Below, piece after piece: positions 54,275 to 62,089 of a stretch of 64,000 bases of DNA. Below the pieces are notes generated by a model that was not told where the DNA came from, did not search any database, and was given only the letters and a program-made list of their open reading frames with translations. Made by a program: the position numbers and the translations under genes. Numbering within the stretch: the stretch's first letter is position 1; every line of letters begins with the position of its first letter. Where the stretch lies: the NCBI RefSeq assembly GCF_003076475.1, contig NZ_CP020919.1, forward strand, positions 806,001 to 870,000, written 5' to 3'. Source of the stretch: Flavobacterium kingsejongi (GTDB taxonomy: Bacteria; Bacteroidota; Bacteroidia; Flavobacteriales; Flavobacteriaceae).

Positions 54275-54574
54275 ATGAAAAAGCACGAAAAAATAAAATC
54301 ATTTGACCAGCTAATTGAAGCGGAACATGGCAGGCTCGGAACTGAAAGCAGAAATCAGTATGAGGAAGGCTCCCAAATGTTCATTATCAGCGAAATGTTA
54401 AAAGAAGCTCGCAAGGAAGCCAAACTGACACAGGAGCAACTGGCGGAAAAGACTGGGACTAAAAAAAGCTACATTTCAAAATTGGAAAACGGCAAGGGCA
54501 ACATCCAGCTTTCCACCTTAATCCGAATTTTTGAAATTGGTCTCAACAAAAGAATCGGATTGACCTTCCTGTAG
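54275..54574 (+). CDS. HigA-like helix-turn-helix antitoxin
   Basis: A 99-residue protein with an XRE-type helix-turn-helix in the C-terminal half (LTQEQLAEKTGTKKSYISKL, then NIQLSTLIRIFEIGL). The N-terminal half (KIKSFDQLIEAEHG) would cover the toxin. The frame opens seven codons earlier at a TTG within the toxin gene, but ATG 54275 is just behind the toxin stop and is preferred. It should bind the pair's own promoter. Confidence 0.88.
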   Translation: MKKHEKIKSFDQLIEAEHGRLGTESRNQYEEGSQMFIISEMLKEARKEAKLTQEQLAEKTGTKKSYISKLENGKGNIQLSTLIRIFEIGLNKRIGLTFL

Positions 54575-54580
54575 AAAATC

Positions 54581-54612
54581 AAAGCCTATTTTTTTCCTGA
54601 TAGGCTTTTTAC
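54581..54612. terminator. Terminator between antitoxin and the convergent gene
   Basis: AAAGCCTAT / ATAGGCTTT hairpin with loop of about 10 bases and a T-run on the plus strand. Confidence 0.75.
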
Positions 54613-54626
54613 TTGGCTATCTTTTT

Positions 54627-55001
54627 TTATTTGCCCCTAAGCAATAAATTAAACTTTTCAGAATCGTATTTATTAAATATCGACTTTATAAGTTCCTTTA
54701 CATTTGTGGCAGCAGATTCTAGGAACAGTCCGTTTTTTAAAGCTATTTCACAGCCGCTATACGTATAGTAAAGGGCAATGCATATCGGGTCGCAAAATAC
54801 CATTTTACCTGTCGCAACTCCATCTTTTAAAACAGGCAGTTTTTCTTCAACGGTGGAAAACCTTGATTCTAAAGTCAGCATCAGCTGAATCTCATTATCA
54901 TTTAATTTCAATTTGTCCCTTAATGCAGCAACGTTAATCTGATTGACACCAAAGGCATCTGCTTTCACAAAATGTGAGTAATGTAATTTTTGTTGTTTCA
55001 T
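54627..55001 (-). CDS. Hypothetical protein downstream of the integrase
   Basis: A 124-residue soluble protein (MKQQKLHYSHFVKADAFGVN, then CDPICIALYYTYSGCEIALK). Not recognised. It starts 43 bases after the recombinase stop, in the same direction, and probably belongs to the same mobile unit as a small accessory. Confidence 0.5.
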   Translation of the reverse strand: MKQQKLHYSHFVKADAFGVNQINVAALRDKLKLNDNEIQLMLTLESRFSTVEEKLPVLKDGVATGKMVFCDPICIALYYTYSGCEIALKNGLFLESAATNVKELIKSIFNKYDSEKFNLLLRGK

Positions 55002-55044
55002 ATATACTTAATTTTAAATTGTTACTATTTGCTTTTGCCGAAAT

Positions 55045-55865
55045 TCAGATAGGAAAGAAACGATTGATAAGCTCCCGTTGCTTCAAATTATCCATTTTTC
55101 GGTACTTTTCGGTAGTGCTTGGCCATTTGTGTCCAGCAAGTTCCTGAACGCTTTCCAAGGGCAGTTTCTTCTCGTTCATCCAATTTGAAATCACGCTCAT
55201 TCGGATACTTCTAGGGTTCAGCTTTCTGTCGGGAAATAACGGATTCAATACCTCGATGACTGCAAAGATGCCTTCGACGGAAATGGGCTGGCCCAGCTTA
55301 TTCAGCAGTAGCTTATTGCTCTTCCTTGCAACCCGTTTCATCATTTCGCCCCTTGTCTGGTTGATGTACCTGTCGAAAAGCAGAATCTGGGTTGAATCCA
55401 ATTTCAGGGTTCGCCTGTTGAGCTTGCTTGAACCCTTGACATAAACCGTCCCGTTGTCCAAATCAATGTTGTCGGTATCGAGCCGTGTGAGTTCATCGCT
55501 GGTTAGCCCCTGATAGATGAGCAGTGATATCAGTACCTTGTTTCGGTTCTCCAGATGCCTGTACCTGTTTTCCCGATGCAACAGCAATTCCAATTCCTTA
55601 CTGGAAAACAAATCCTGTAACTGGATGCTTTGGCCACTTCCTTTCTTCACGGTCAGGGTCTGGCAGGGATGGTCATTGCGTTCCCCGATAAAGATGAGGT
55701 AGTCGTAATACTTCTTGATTGCAGCCATTATCCTGATGCTGGTCTGGATATTTTTCGGATAGCTCTGGCGCACATCGGCAAGAAAGTTTACCATATTCTG
55801 GTACTTGTATTTCTTTGCCTTCGGATGGGTCTTGATGAAATTATTGATGGTGTACTGGAAAAACC
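55045..55865 (-). pseudogene. Tyrosine recombinase/integrase, 5' end lost at the IS21 junction
   Basis: From ATG 55794 there are 249 residues, but the frame goes on upstream in good coding sequence (FFQYTINNFIKTHPKAKKYK) until the IS21-type end, so the N-terminal part of the core-binding domain and the true start are missing. The catalytic domain has the C-terminal set LNPRSIRMSVI, ELAGHKWPSTTEKYRK with Tyr nucleophile, but the first Arg is absent: the usual GLR-x-x-E reads GLTSDELTRL, and the HxxR reads RSIR. Probably a non-canonical Bacteroidota recombinase now inactive. Confidence 0.8.
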
Positions 55866-55873
55866 GGTCAATT

Positions 55874-55955
55874 TGACCACCTAATTCCGGAGTAAATTGA
55901 CCACCCGTTCCGGAGCAAACTGACCACCTAATTCCGGAGCAAATTGACCACCAAG
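55874..55955. repeat. Tandem 23/24-bp repeats at an IS21-family end
   Basis: Four units start with TGACCACC at 55874, 55898, 55921 and 55945. The first three continue with (TAA/CG)TTCCGGAG(C/T)AAA(T/C); the fourth diverges. Multiple end repeats that bind the transposase are typical of IS21 elements. Confidence 0.8.
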
Positions 55956-56035
55956 TTTTGTGGTGAATTAAGTATTAAAAACTATTGATTTTTTCATGTT
56001 GTTAGAACCATACATTCGTTAAAAATTTACGGATT

Positions 56036-56971
56036 ATGGCAAACAAAATAACAGACATGAGTAAAATTAGAAAAGTAATTAAATTCTATTGTAATGGAAA
56101 GAGTAAGTTATTTATAAGTAGCTACTTATCCCTTTCAAGAAATACGGTAAAGAAATATATTTCTTTATTTGAAGTTCTCGAATTAAGCTTTGAATTAATC
56201 GACCAAAAAACCGATGCAGAGCTGGAACTTTTATTCTCCCAGACTAGTGTAGAGGCCATTAGCCCGAGATTACAGACACTTTATGATTTTTTTCCTAAAA
56301 TGGAACGTGAACTAAAAAAAGTTGGCGTTACCGTACAGCATATGTGGGAACAATATATTGCTGTAAATCCTGATGGTTATCGAACTTCACAATTTCATTA
56401 TCATTACAATATATGGGGCAAACGAGTTAATCCGGTCATGCATATGAACCATAAGGCTGGTGATAAAATGTATGTTGATTATGCCGGAAAGACACTCTCA
56501 ATTATTGATATAGATACTGGAGAAGTCAAAGAAGTACAATTTTTTGTAGCAATATTGGGCGCTAGCCAATACACGTATGCTGAAGCTTCCATGAGCCAGC
56601 AAAAGGAAAACTTTGTTGACTCGGTAGAAAATGCCATGCGCTTTTTTGAAGGCACTCCTGCCGCCATTGTTCCAGATAATTTAAAATCTGCCGTAATAAA
56701 AAGCAGTCGTTTTGAACCGACAATCAATGAAACCCTGGCTGATTTAGCAGAACATTACGAAACCACAATTTTACCTGCCAGAGCTTACAGGCCCAGAGAC
56801 AAGTCACTAGTTGAAGGAGCTGTTAAGATATTATATCGAAGGATTTATGTAACCATAAAAGAAACTAAGTTCTTTTCTCTGGAAGAATTAAACCAGCAGA
56901 TCTGGGATTTACTTGACTCTCACAATAACAGAAAACTGACAGGACGCCCTTATTCCAGGAGTAGTCGTTAG
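56036..56971 (+). pseudogene. IS21-family transposase IstA, 3' truncated
   Basis: The first 307 or so residues of an IstA (normally about 500): N-terminal HTH (KLFISSYLSLSRNTVKKYI), DDE core with Asp in MYVDYAGKTL, Asp in IVPDNLKSAV and Glu in DKSLVEGAVK. It breaks off after LTGRPYSR where the IS256-type element begins; the last residues come from that element. The 3' part of istA and the helper istB are not found beyond it. Confidence 0.9.
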
Positions 56972-56972
56972 A

Positions 56973-58322
56973 TTGTGTAAACGTAGAAATTGATTTTAAT
57001 TTGATTTGAGATTTTAAGGCTTAGCCAAAAAACAACAGATCATTAAGTATAGAATTTAAAAGAACTACATTTAAATAATTTAAAAAGAGCGGATTATGAT
57101 CGAAGATGGTAAATTACCCAAAGATTTTGCAAAGCAATTTAAAAACAAAGAAGACTTCCATACTTTTTTTCAAGACCTGTATAAACAAGGCATTGAACAG
57201 CTACTCCAGGGAGAATTGGATGCTCATCTGGGATATGAGAAGCATAATATTGACGGATACAATACAGGCAATAGCCGTAATGGTTCTTTCTCAAAGAATA
57301 TAAAATCAGAGACTTTGGGCAATATGGTCCTGGCTATTCCCCGGGATAGAAATGGTGAATTCGAGCCTCAGGTCATCGGAAAAGGCCAATCGATGAGTGA
57401 AAAGATTGAAGATGCTATTTTAGGAATGTACAGTCGTGGAATGACCCGTAGTGATATTGTAGAACAAGTTAAAGAAGTTTATGGGATATCAGTAAGTGAG
57501 TCCACGATTTCGACCATCTCTGATAGAATACTGGCTGATGTTGATTTATGGACTAAAAGGGCTTTAGAACCACAGTATCTGATTGTTTGGATGGATGCTG
57601 TGCATATGAAAGTAAGAACAGATGGGAAATATGAAAACCATGCAATTTACATTGTAATCGGACTAAAAACAGATGGTAAGAAAGAAGTATTAGGAATGTG
57701 GCTAAATAAAGAAGAGTCGGCTTCATTTTGGATGACTGTACTCTCTGACATAAAATCTCGTGGAGTAAAGGATATTCTCATTGCCTGTACAGATAACCTT
57801 ACCGGATTTACAAAAGCTATCAGAGGTGTTTTTCCAAATACAGAATCCCAGCTTTGCATTGTTCATCAAATAAGGAATAGCCTTAAGTTTGTAGTAGTTA
57901 AGGATAGAAAAGCATTTTGCAGTGCAATGAAAGAAGTATATACTGCAATAAATCAGGAAGAAGCCGTTTTAGCTCTGGCTGAATTTAAAAAAAACTGGGA
58001 AGCAAAATATAAATATGCCGTTTGCTCCTGGGAAAAGAATTGGGAAAATCTCATGCCTTTTTTGGCCTATCCTGCTGAAATCAGGAAAATAATGTACACC
58101 ACAAATACAATAGAAAACTTAAACAGGGGAATTAGAAAATATACCAAAACAAAAGTGCAGTTCCCAGATGAAAAAAGCGTCAAGAAATCAGTCTATTTAG
58201 CAATACAAAATTGTGAAAAAAGCTGGATAAATGCAATACCAAGCTGGGGATTAATCATGAATCAGTTCTTGGTCATATTTGGAGAAAGGTGTAATATTAA
58301 ACACTAAGAACTGTTTACACAA
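56973..58322 (+). mobile_element. IS256-family insertion sequence (about 1.35 kb)
   Basis: Both ends carry TTGTGTAAAC in inverted orientation. Flanking 8-mers (left GTCGTTAG-A, right AATTTCGA) are not a duplication, although IS256 elements normally make 8-9-base ones. It carries one intact transposase gene. Confidence 0.85.
57096..58307 (+). CDS. IS256-family (mutator-type) transposase
   Basis: A 403-residue transposase with the family marks: GELDAHLGYEKH and GNSRNG near the start, Asp in VWMDAVHMK, Asp in ACTDNLTGF, CIVHQIRNSL and the Glu in TNTIENLNR. Intact. Confidence 0.95.
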   Translation: MIEDGKLPKDFAKQFKNKEDFHTFFQDLYKQGIEQLLQGELDAHLGYEKHNIDGYNTGNSRNGSFSKNIKSETLGNMVLAIPRDRNGEFEPQVIGKGQSMSEKIEDAILGMYSRGMTRSDIVEQVKEVYGISVSESTISTISDRILADVDLWTKRALEPQYLIVWMDAVHMKVRTDGKYENHAIYIVIGLKTDGKKEVLGMWLNKEESASFWMTVLSDIKSRGVKDILIACTDNLTGFTKAIRGVFPNTESQLCIVHQIRNSLKFVVVKDRKAFCSAMKEVYTAINQEEAVLALAEFKKNWEAKYKYAVCSWEKNWENLMPFLAYPAEIRKIMYTTNTIENLNRGIRKYTKTKVQFPDEKSVKKSVYLAIQNCEKSWINAIPSWGLIMNQFLVIFGERCNIKH

Positions 58323-58340
58323 AATTTCGACCAGTCTCTC

Positions 58341-58585
58341 GCGACCACACCCAAGTGTGCTCCCGACACGTTCATTCGAGGTCGCGACCACACCAAACCG
58401 TGCTCCCGACCACGCCCAAGTGTGCACCGGACACGTTCATTCGAGGTCACGACCACACCAAAGTGTGCACGCGATACGTCCAAGGTGTGGTCGCGACACG
58501 TCCCAAGTGTGGTCGCGACACGTCACAGGTGTGGTCGCGACACGTCCGGGGACGCCAAAATATACGTCGGGGGACGTGTCGTAAT
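58341..58585. repeat. GC-rich repeat block with inverted and direct repeats
   Basis: About 240 bases far richer in GC than the surroundings. Three direct 22-bp units (58481-58502, 58503-58524, 58525-58546) share GTGTGGTCGCGACACGTC. A second direct repeat, GACACGTTCATTCGAGGTC, occurs at 58365-58383 and 58430-58448. The left half has GCGACCACACC, the reverse complement of GGTGTGGTCGC in the right half, so the block could fold into long hairpins. Frames stay open on both strands only because of base composition; I see no gene here. Confidence 0.75.
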
Positions 58586-58698
58586 AACGACGAAAATGAG
58601 TACAATGGGTACAGAATGGGCTTGCAGACCATACTATACAAAGCCCGGTAAAAAGATTTGGTAAATTTGAATATAATTTCAGTACAATCCCCCTTATT

Positions 58699-59142
58699 AT
58701 GACACAAACCGCTATAACAATCCGGTTGGGTAAAGCAGAAGATACTGAAGCATTGATAGGGCTTGACACCACCATTCCGTACGATAAGCAACGGCCTGGC
58801 CAGATCCGGAAATGGATCGAAGCCAATACTTGTTATGTCATGCAAACAAAAGGCAGCATTATAGCCTATGGCGTTTTGCACTACCATTTCTTTGGGAATG
58901 CTTTTATCGAAATGCTCATGGTAGCTCAGAAATACCGACGAATGCATTTGGGGTCACAGCTGATCTCCTGTTTGAAACAAAACTGTACGCAACCCAAGCT
59001 TTTCACCAGTACCAATCAGTCCAATATTCCCATGCAAAATCTATTGGCACAATCCGGATTTAAAGCCAGTGGGGCAATCGAAAACCTGGATCCCAACGAT
59101 CCGGAAATCATTTACTTTTGTGATCTAAAGGGGGAGAAGTAA
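58699..59142 (+). CDS. GNAT-family N-acetyltransferase
   Basis: A 147-residue acetyl-CoA-dependent transferase. The acetyl-CoA loop is RRMHLGSQLI after the beta4 strand FIEMLMV, and the fold finishes with NLLAQSGFKASG. The substrate is unknown. It has no partner in the near surroundings. Confidence 0.8.
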   Translation: MTQTAITIRLGKAEDTEALIGLDTTIPYDKQRPGQIRKWIEANTCYVMQTKGSIIAYGVLHYHFFGNAFIEMLMVAQKYRRMHLGSQLISCLKQNCTQPKLFTSTNQSNIPMQNLLAQSGFKASGAIENLDPNDPEIIYFCDLKGEK

Positions 59143-59284
59143 GAGGTAAAAAGTAAGAAGGGAAAAGTGAAAGTGAAATGGTATGCGGGTACACCTTGAT
59201 AATCTCAACACACTATAACATGAAGAAAAACCGAAAAAATGTTAACATCTATCCAAAGTCGGTCCTGCCGTTACCTTAAAAATC

Positions 59285-59292
59285 TATATTTG
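59285..59292 (+). promoter_or_regulatory. Probable -7 box of the hydrolase lipoprotein gene
   Basis: TATATTTG matches TAnnTTTG exactly, 35 bases before the start; -33 element not clear. Confidence 0.4.
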
Positions 59293-59327
59293 CCCCCATC
59301 GGGTCTTGATCACCGAATATGCTATAC

Positions 59328-60104
59328 ATGAAACAGTTCCTTTTTTCTGCTGTCCTTTTTCTGGGACTATTACTCACCGCCTGCAGCAGCAGCAAATCGG
59401 GGATTCCTGATGTGGCGGCCCCCTTGGAAAACATAAAAACGGATACCCTCGTCCTTTTTGACAGGGCCCGGGATCGTTCTATCCCGGTGGCCTATTACTA
59501 CAATCGCAAAAGCAAACCCACCAAAGGGGTCGTATTCTTCAGTCATGGCTATGGCGCCAATAAAGGCGGTGACTACCTGGCCTACTCCTACCTCACTACT
59601 TTTTTAGCGTCCCACGGGTATTTTGTCGTGAGCCTGCAACATGAACTGCCCAGCGACGAACTGCTCCCGATGACAGGCGACCTGCAGCAGGTGCGCAAAC
59701 CCAACTGGCAACGCGGATCGGACAACCTGCTCTTTGTCCTGAAATCCTTAAAATTCAGCCGCCCGGAAATGAATTACAACCAACTCACCCTTATCGGGCA
59801 TTCCAATGGCGGGGACATGACCATGTTATTTGCCGCACAGCATCCCGAAGATATTGTAAAAGCCATTTCGCTGGACAACCGCAGGATGTTGTTGCCACGT
59901 GTGAGCACCCCAAAGATCTACTCCCTTCGTTCGACCGACCTTCCTGCTGATCAATGGGTAATCCCGACCAAAGCTGAACAGGAAAAATACGGCATCACGG
60001 TTATTACCCTGCCCAAAACCAACCATAGCGATATGGATGATAAGGGTACAGCTGCTCAAAAAGAAGAAATTCAAAACTATATTTTAGGTTTTTTAAAGGA
60101 ATAG
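59328..60104 (+). CDS. Alpha/beta-hydrolase lipoprotein
   Basis: A 258-residue protein. ATG 59328 gives MKQFLFSAVLFLGLLLTACSSS, a full lipoprotein signal (Cys about 19); an ATG three codons earlier is less likely. The hydrolase part has an oxyanion segment FFSHGYGANKGGDYL, nucleophile elbow IGHSNGGDM and a late His in TNHSDMDD. It resembles chlorophyllase or dienelactone-hydrolase-type esterases. It is exposed at the membrane, and its substrate is unknown. Confidence 0.85.
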   Translation: MKQFLFSAVLFLGLLLTACSSSKSGIPDVAAPLENIKTDTLVLFDRARDRSIPVAYYYNRKSKPTKGVVFFSHGYGANKGGDYLAYSYLTTFLASHGYFVVSLQHELPSDELLPMTGDLQQVRKPNWQRGSDNLLFVLKSLKFSRPEMNYNQLTLIGHSNGGDMTMLFAAQHPEDIVKAISLDNRRMLLPRVSTPKIYSLRSTDLPADQWVIPTKAEQEKYGITVITLPKTNHSDMDDKGTAAQKEEIQNYILGFLKE

Positions 60105-60179
60105 CACAATTCGGTAGCACTACGAGGACGGTATTCCTGAATTTCTGTTTATTTTTACAGTACGCTGAACACTACGATC

Positions 60180-61022
60180 ATGACACATTCAAAGAAAATA
60201 GAAATTCATTTTAGCCGCCTGAAACTGATCAAGCTGCTGTGCTTTGCCTTTTTGTTCCTAGCCTGTGGTATCTGGATGCTCCGCTTCCAGCCCGATACGC
60301 AAAGTGTTTTCCTCGATAATCCGTATTTCAAGAATGGGATCGCAATACTGGCATTGCTCATGGGGAGTTTTGGCAGTTATTATGCGCTTAAAAAGCTCTT
60401 CACCCCCAAGCCCGCCCTGGTCATCGATGCATTGGGCATTATCGACCATAGCAGTGCGGTCGCCATTGGACGCATCCATTGGTCCGACATTACCGAAATC
60501 AGGGAACATAAAACACCAGCAGGAGCACTATCCAAACACCGCTTTATTGTAGTCCTGTTACAGGATCCCGCGGCCTACCTCTCCCGCCAGGCCCATGGCC
60601 TGAAACGCAAAACGATGGAAGCCAACCTCCGCCAGTGCGGCAGCCCGGTTACCCTCTCGGTCACGGGACTGGATACCACCTTTGAACTGCTGGAATCCGA
60701 ATTGCAACAGGGACTGGCCACTTACCGCGATACCGAAGCGGAAACCATCGAAGCCATCGGAACCCCACTGCCCAAAGATCTACAGGAAAAAGTAGCCGCA
60801 GCCAACAAAGCTCATGAATACGCTATGGAAATTCAAAAGATGCTGGATGCCGAATTTGTCATTGCCGAACTGCAGGTGGCAGCCACCGCAGACCATACGC
60901 TGTCCATTACCGGTGTCGTCACCAACCAGGGGACCAAAGATGCCATTGGCGAATACCTGATGCTGCACACGGATACCCCGAAAGTATACAACGGGCTGAC
61001 CCTCGAAGAAGAAGAGGCCTAA
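60180..61022 (+). CDS. STM3941-like membrane protein
   Basis: A 280-residue protein with two membrane helices (about 17-35 and 51-68) and then a PH-like soluble part (PALVIDALGIIDHSSAVAIG, IHWSDITEI), the typical order of the STM3941 family. Function unknown. The C-terminal third is helical and acidic, ending EEEEA. Its layout resembles the protein at 33321-34142. Confidence 0.7.
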   Translation: MTHSKKIEIHFSRLKLIKLLCFAFLFLACGIWMLRFQPDTQSVFLDNPYFKNGIAILALLMGSFGSYYALKKLFTPKPALVIDALGIIDHSSAVAIGRIHWSDITEIREHKTPAGALSKHRFIVVLLQDPAAYLSRQAHGLKRKTMEANLRQCGSPVTLSVTGLDTTFELLESELQQGLATYRDTEAETIEAIGTPLPKDLQEKVAAANKAHEYAMEIQKMLDAEFVIAELQVAATADHTLSITGVVTNQGTKDAIGEYLMLHTDTPKVYNGLTLEEEEA

Positions 61023-61092
61023 AAAGAAACCTACCATTCCGGGTAAGGGCTATCAGTAATCCTTCCGGAATCCATTCAAATTATACAATACC

Positions 61093-61575
61093 ATGTTCCT
61101 AAAAAATAGCTTTGTACTCCTCATCGCCCTTAGTGCCATAGCCTGTACCGACAAAAAAGATCCATCGGGAAGCCCGCAAACAGCAATTACGGTTATAGAC
61201 AGCATCCGTGACATCGATCCCGAAGTTGCGCTAACCGCCAGTGAAGACTTTACGACTTTCCTGGACCATTTCAGTACCGATTCGGTATTCCAGCTGAGCC
61301 GGGTTACCTTTCCCCTTACCATAAAACAATTAGGCGACGGTCCGGAAGAGCCGGAACTGGCTTCTGTGAGCATTGCCCAAAAGGACTACCACATTATGGA
61401 TTTTGCCCACAATCCGGCAGTAGCCGATAAGACCATCACACAGAATATCAAAATCAACGGGGATACCGCAGTAGTAGAAATACGCGGTGTGGAAACCGAC
61501 TTTTATACCGATTTTATATTTGTGCGCCACGCTGGCAAATGGCGCCTGAAAACCTGGAATGACATGTCCCTTTAA
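61093..61575 (+). CDS. DUF4348-like lipoprotein
   Basis: A 160-residue lipoprotein (MFLKNSFVLLIALSAIAC, Cys about 18). The domain has DFTTFLDHFSTDSVFQLSRV then TFPL and a final KWRLKTWNDMSL, the pattern of DUF4348, a NTF2-like Bacteroidota family without known function. It is 12 bases from the next gene. Confidence 0.7.
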   Translation: MFLKNSFVLLIALSAIACTDKKDPSGSPQTAITVIDSIRDIDPEVALTASEDFTTFLDHFSTDSVFQLSRVTFPLTIKQLGDGPEEPELASVSIAQKDYHIMDFAHNPAVADKTITQNIKINGDTAVVEIRGVETDFYTDFIFVRHAGKWRLKTWNDMSL

Positions 61576-61587
61576 CTCCTCATACCG

Positions 61588-62064
61588 ATGCGCCTGAGTA
61601 CCACTACATCCCTGAGTCCGGCACAAAAAGAACACCTCTTGCAACTCTGGAATACGGAATACCCGGAAAAACTCCGGTATGCTACTATTTCGGGACTGGA
61701 GGCTTACCTCAACGGATTAGCACAAGCAGAACATCACCTCATCGAAGAAGAATCGGGTAAAATATTGGGATGGGCAGTCACTTTCCTGCGGGAGTCCGGG
61801 ACCTGGTTTGCCATCATCCTGAACCACACGATCCAGAAACAAGGCCACGGAAGAATACTCCTGAACCGGATCAAAGCCCGTCATCGCGTACTGAACGGAT
61901 GGGTGATCGATCATGACAACGACCGAAAGTCCGATGGTACGTCCTATCGGTCACCATTGGAATTTTACCGCAAAGAAGGATTTGTGGCCTGCCCGGAGCT
62001 ACGACTCGAAACACCACAGCTTTCTGCACTAAAAATTACCTGGGAGGCCACTGCCAAAGTGTAA
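61588..62064 (+). CDS. GNAT-family N-acetyltransferase
   Basis: A 158-residue acetyltransferase-like protein. The acetyl-CoA loop reads KQGHGRILLNRIK following FAIILNH. The end has the usual FYRKEGFVACP. Likely co-transcribed with the DUF4348-like gene. Substrate unknown. Confidence 0.8.
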   Translation: MRLSTTTSLSPAQKEHLLQLWNTEYPEKLRYATISGLEAYLNGLAQAEHHLIEEESGKILGWAVTFLRESGTWFAIILNHTIQKQGHGRILLNRIKARHRVLNGWVIDHDNDRKSDGTSYRSPLEFYRKEGFVACPELRLETPQLSALKITWEATAKV

Positions 62065-62089
62065 CCCGGTAAAAAATAATCCCTATTGA

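Noticed and set aside
55863..55965. CRISPR-like array
   Set aside because: The units are directly adjacent with no spacers and belong to an IS21-type end.
58481..58546. CRISPR array in the 22-bp repeats
   Set aside because: Repeats follow each other without unique spacers, and there are no cas genes.
58279..58664. Several overlapping open frames in the GC-rich repeat block
   Set aside because: They arise because the GC-rich repeats have few stop codons; translations are Arg/Pro/His-rich repeats on both strands with no gene-like features.
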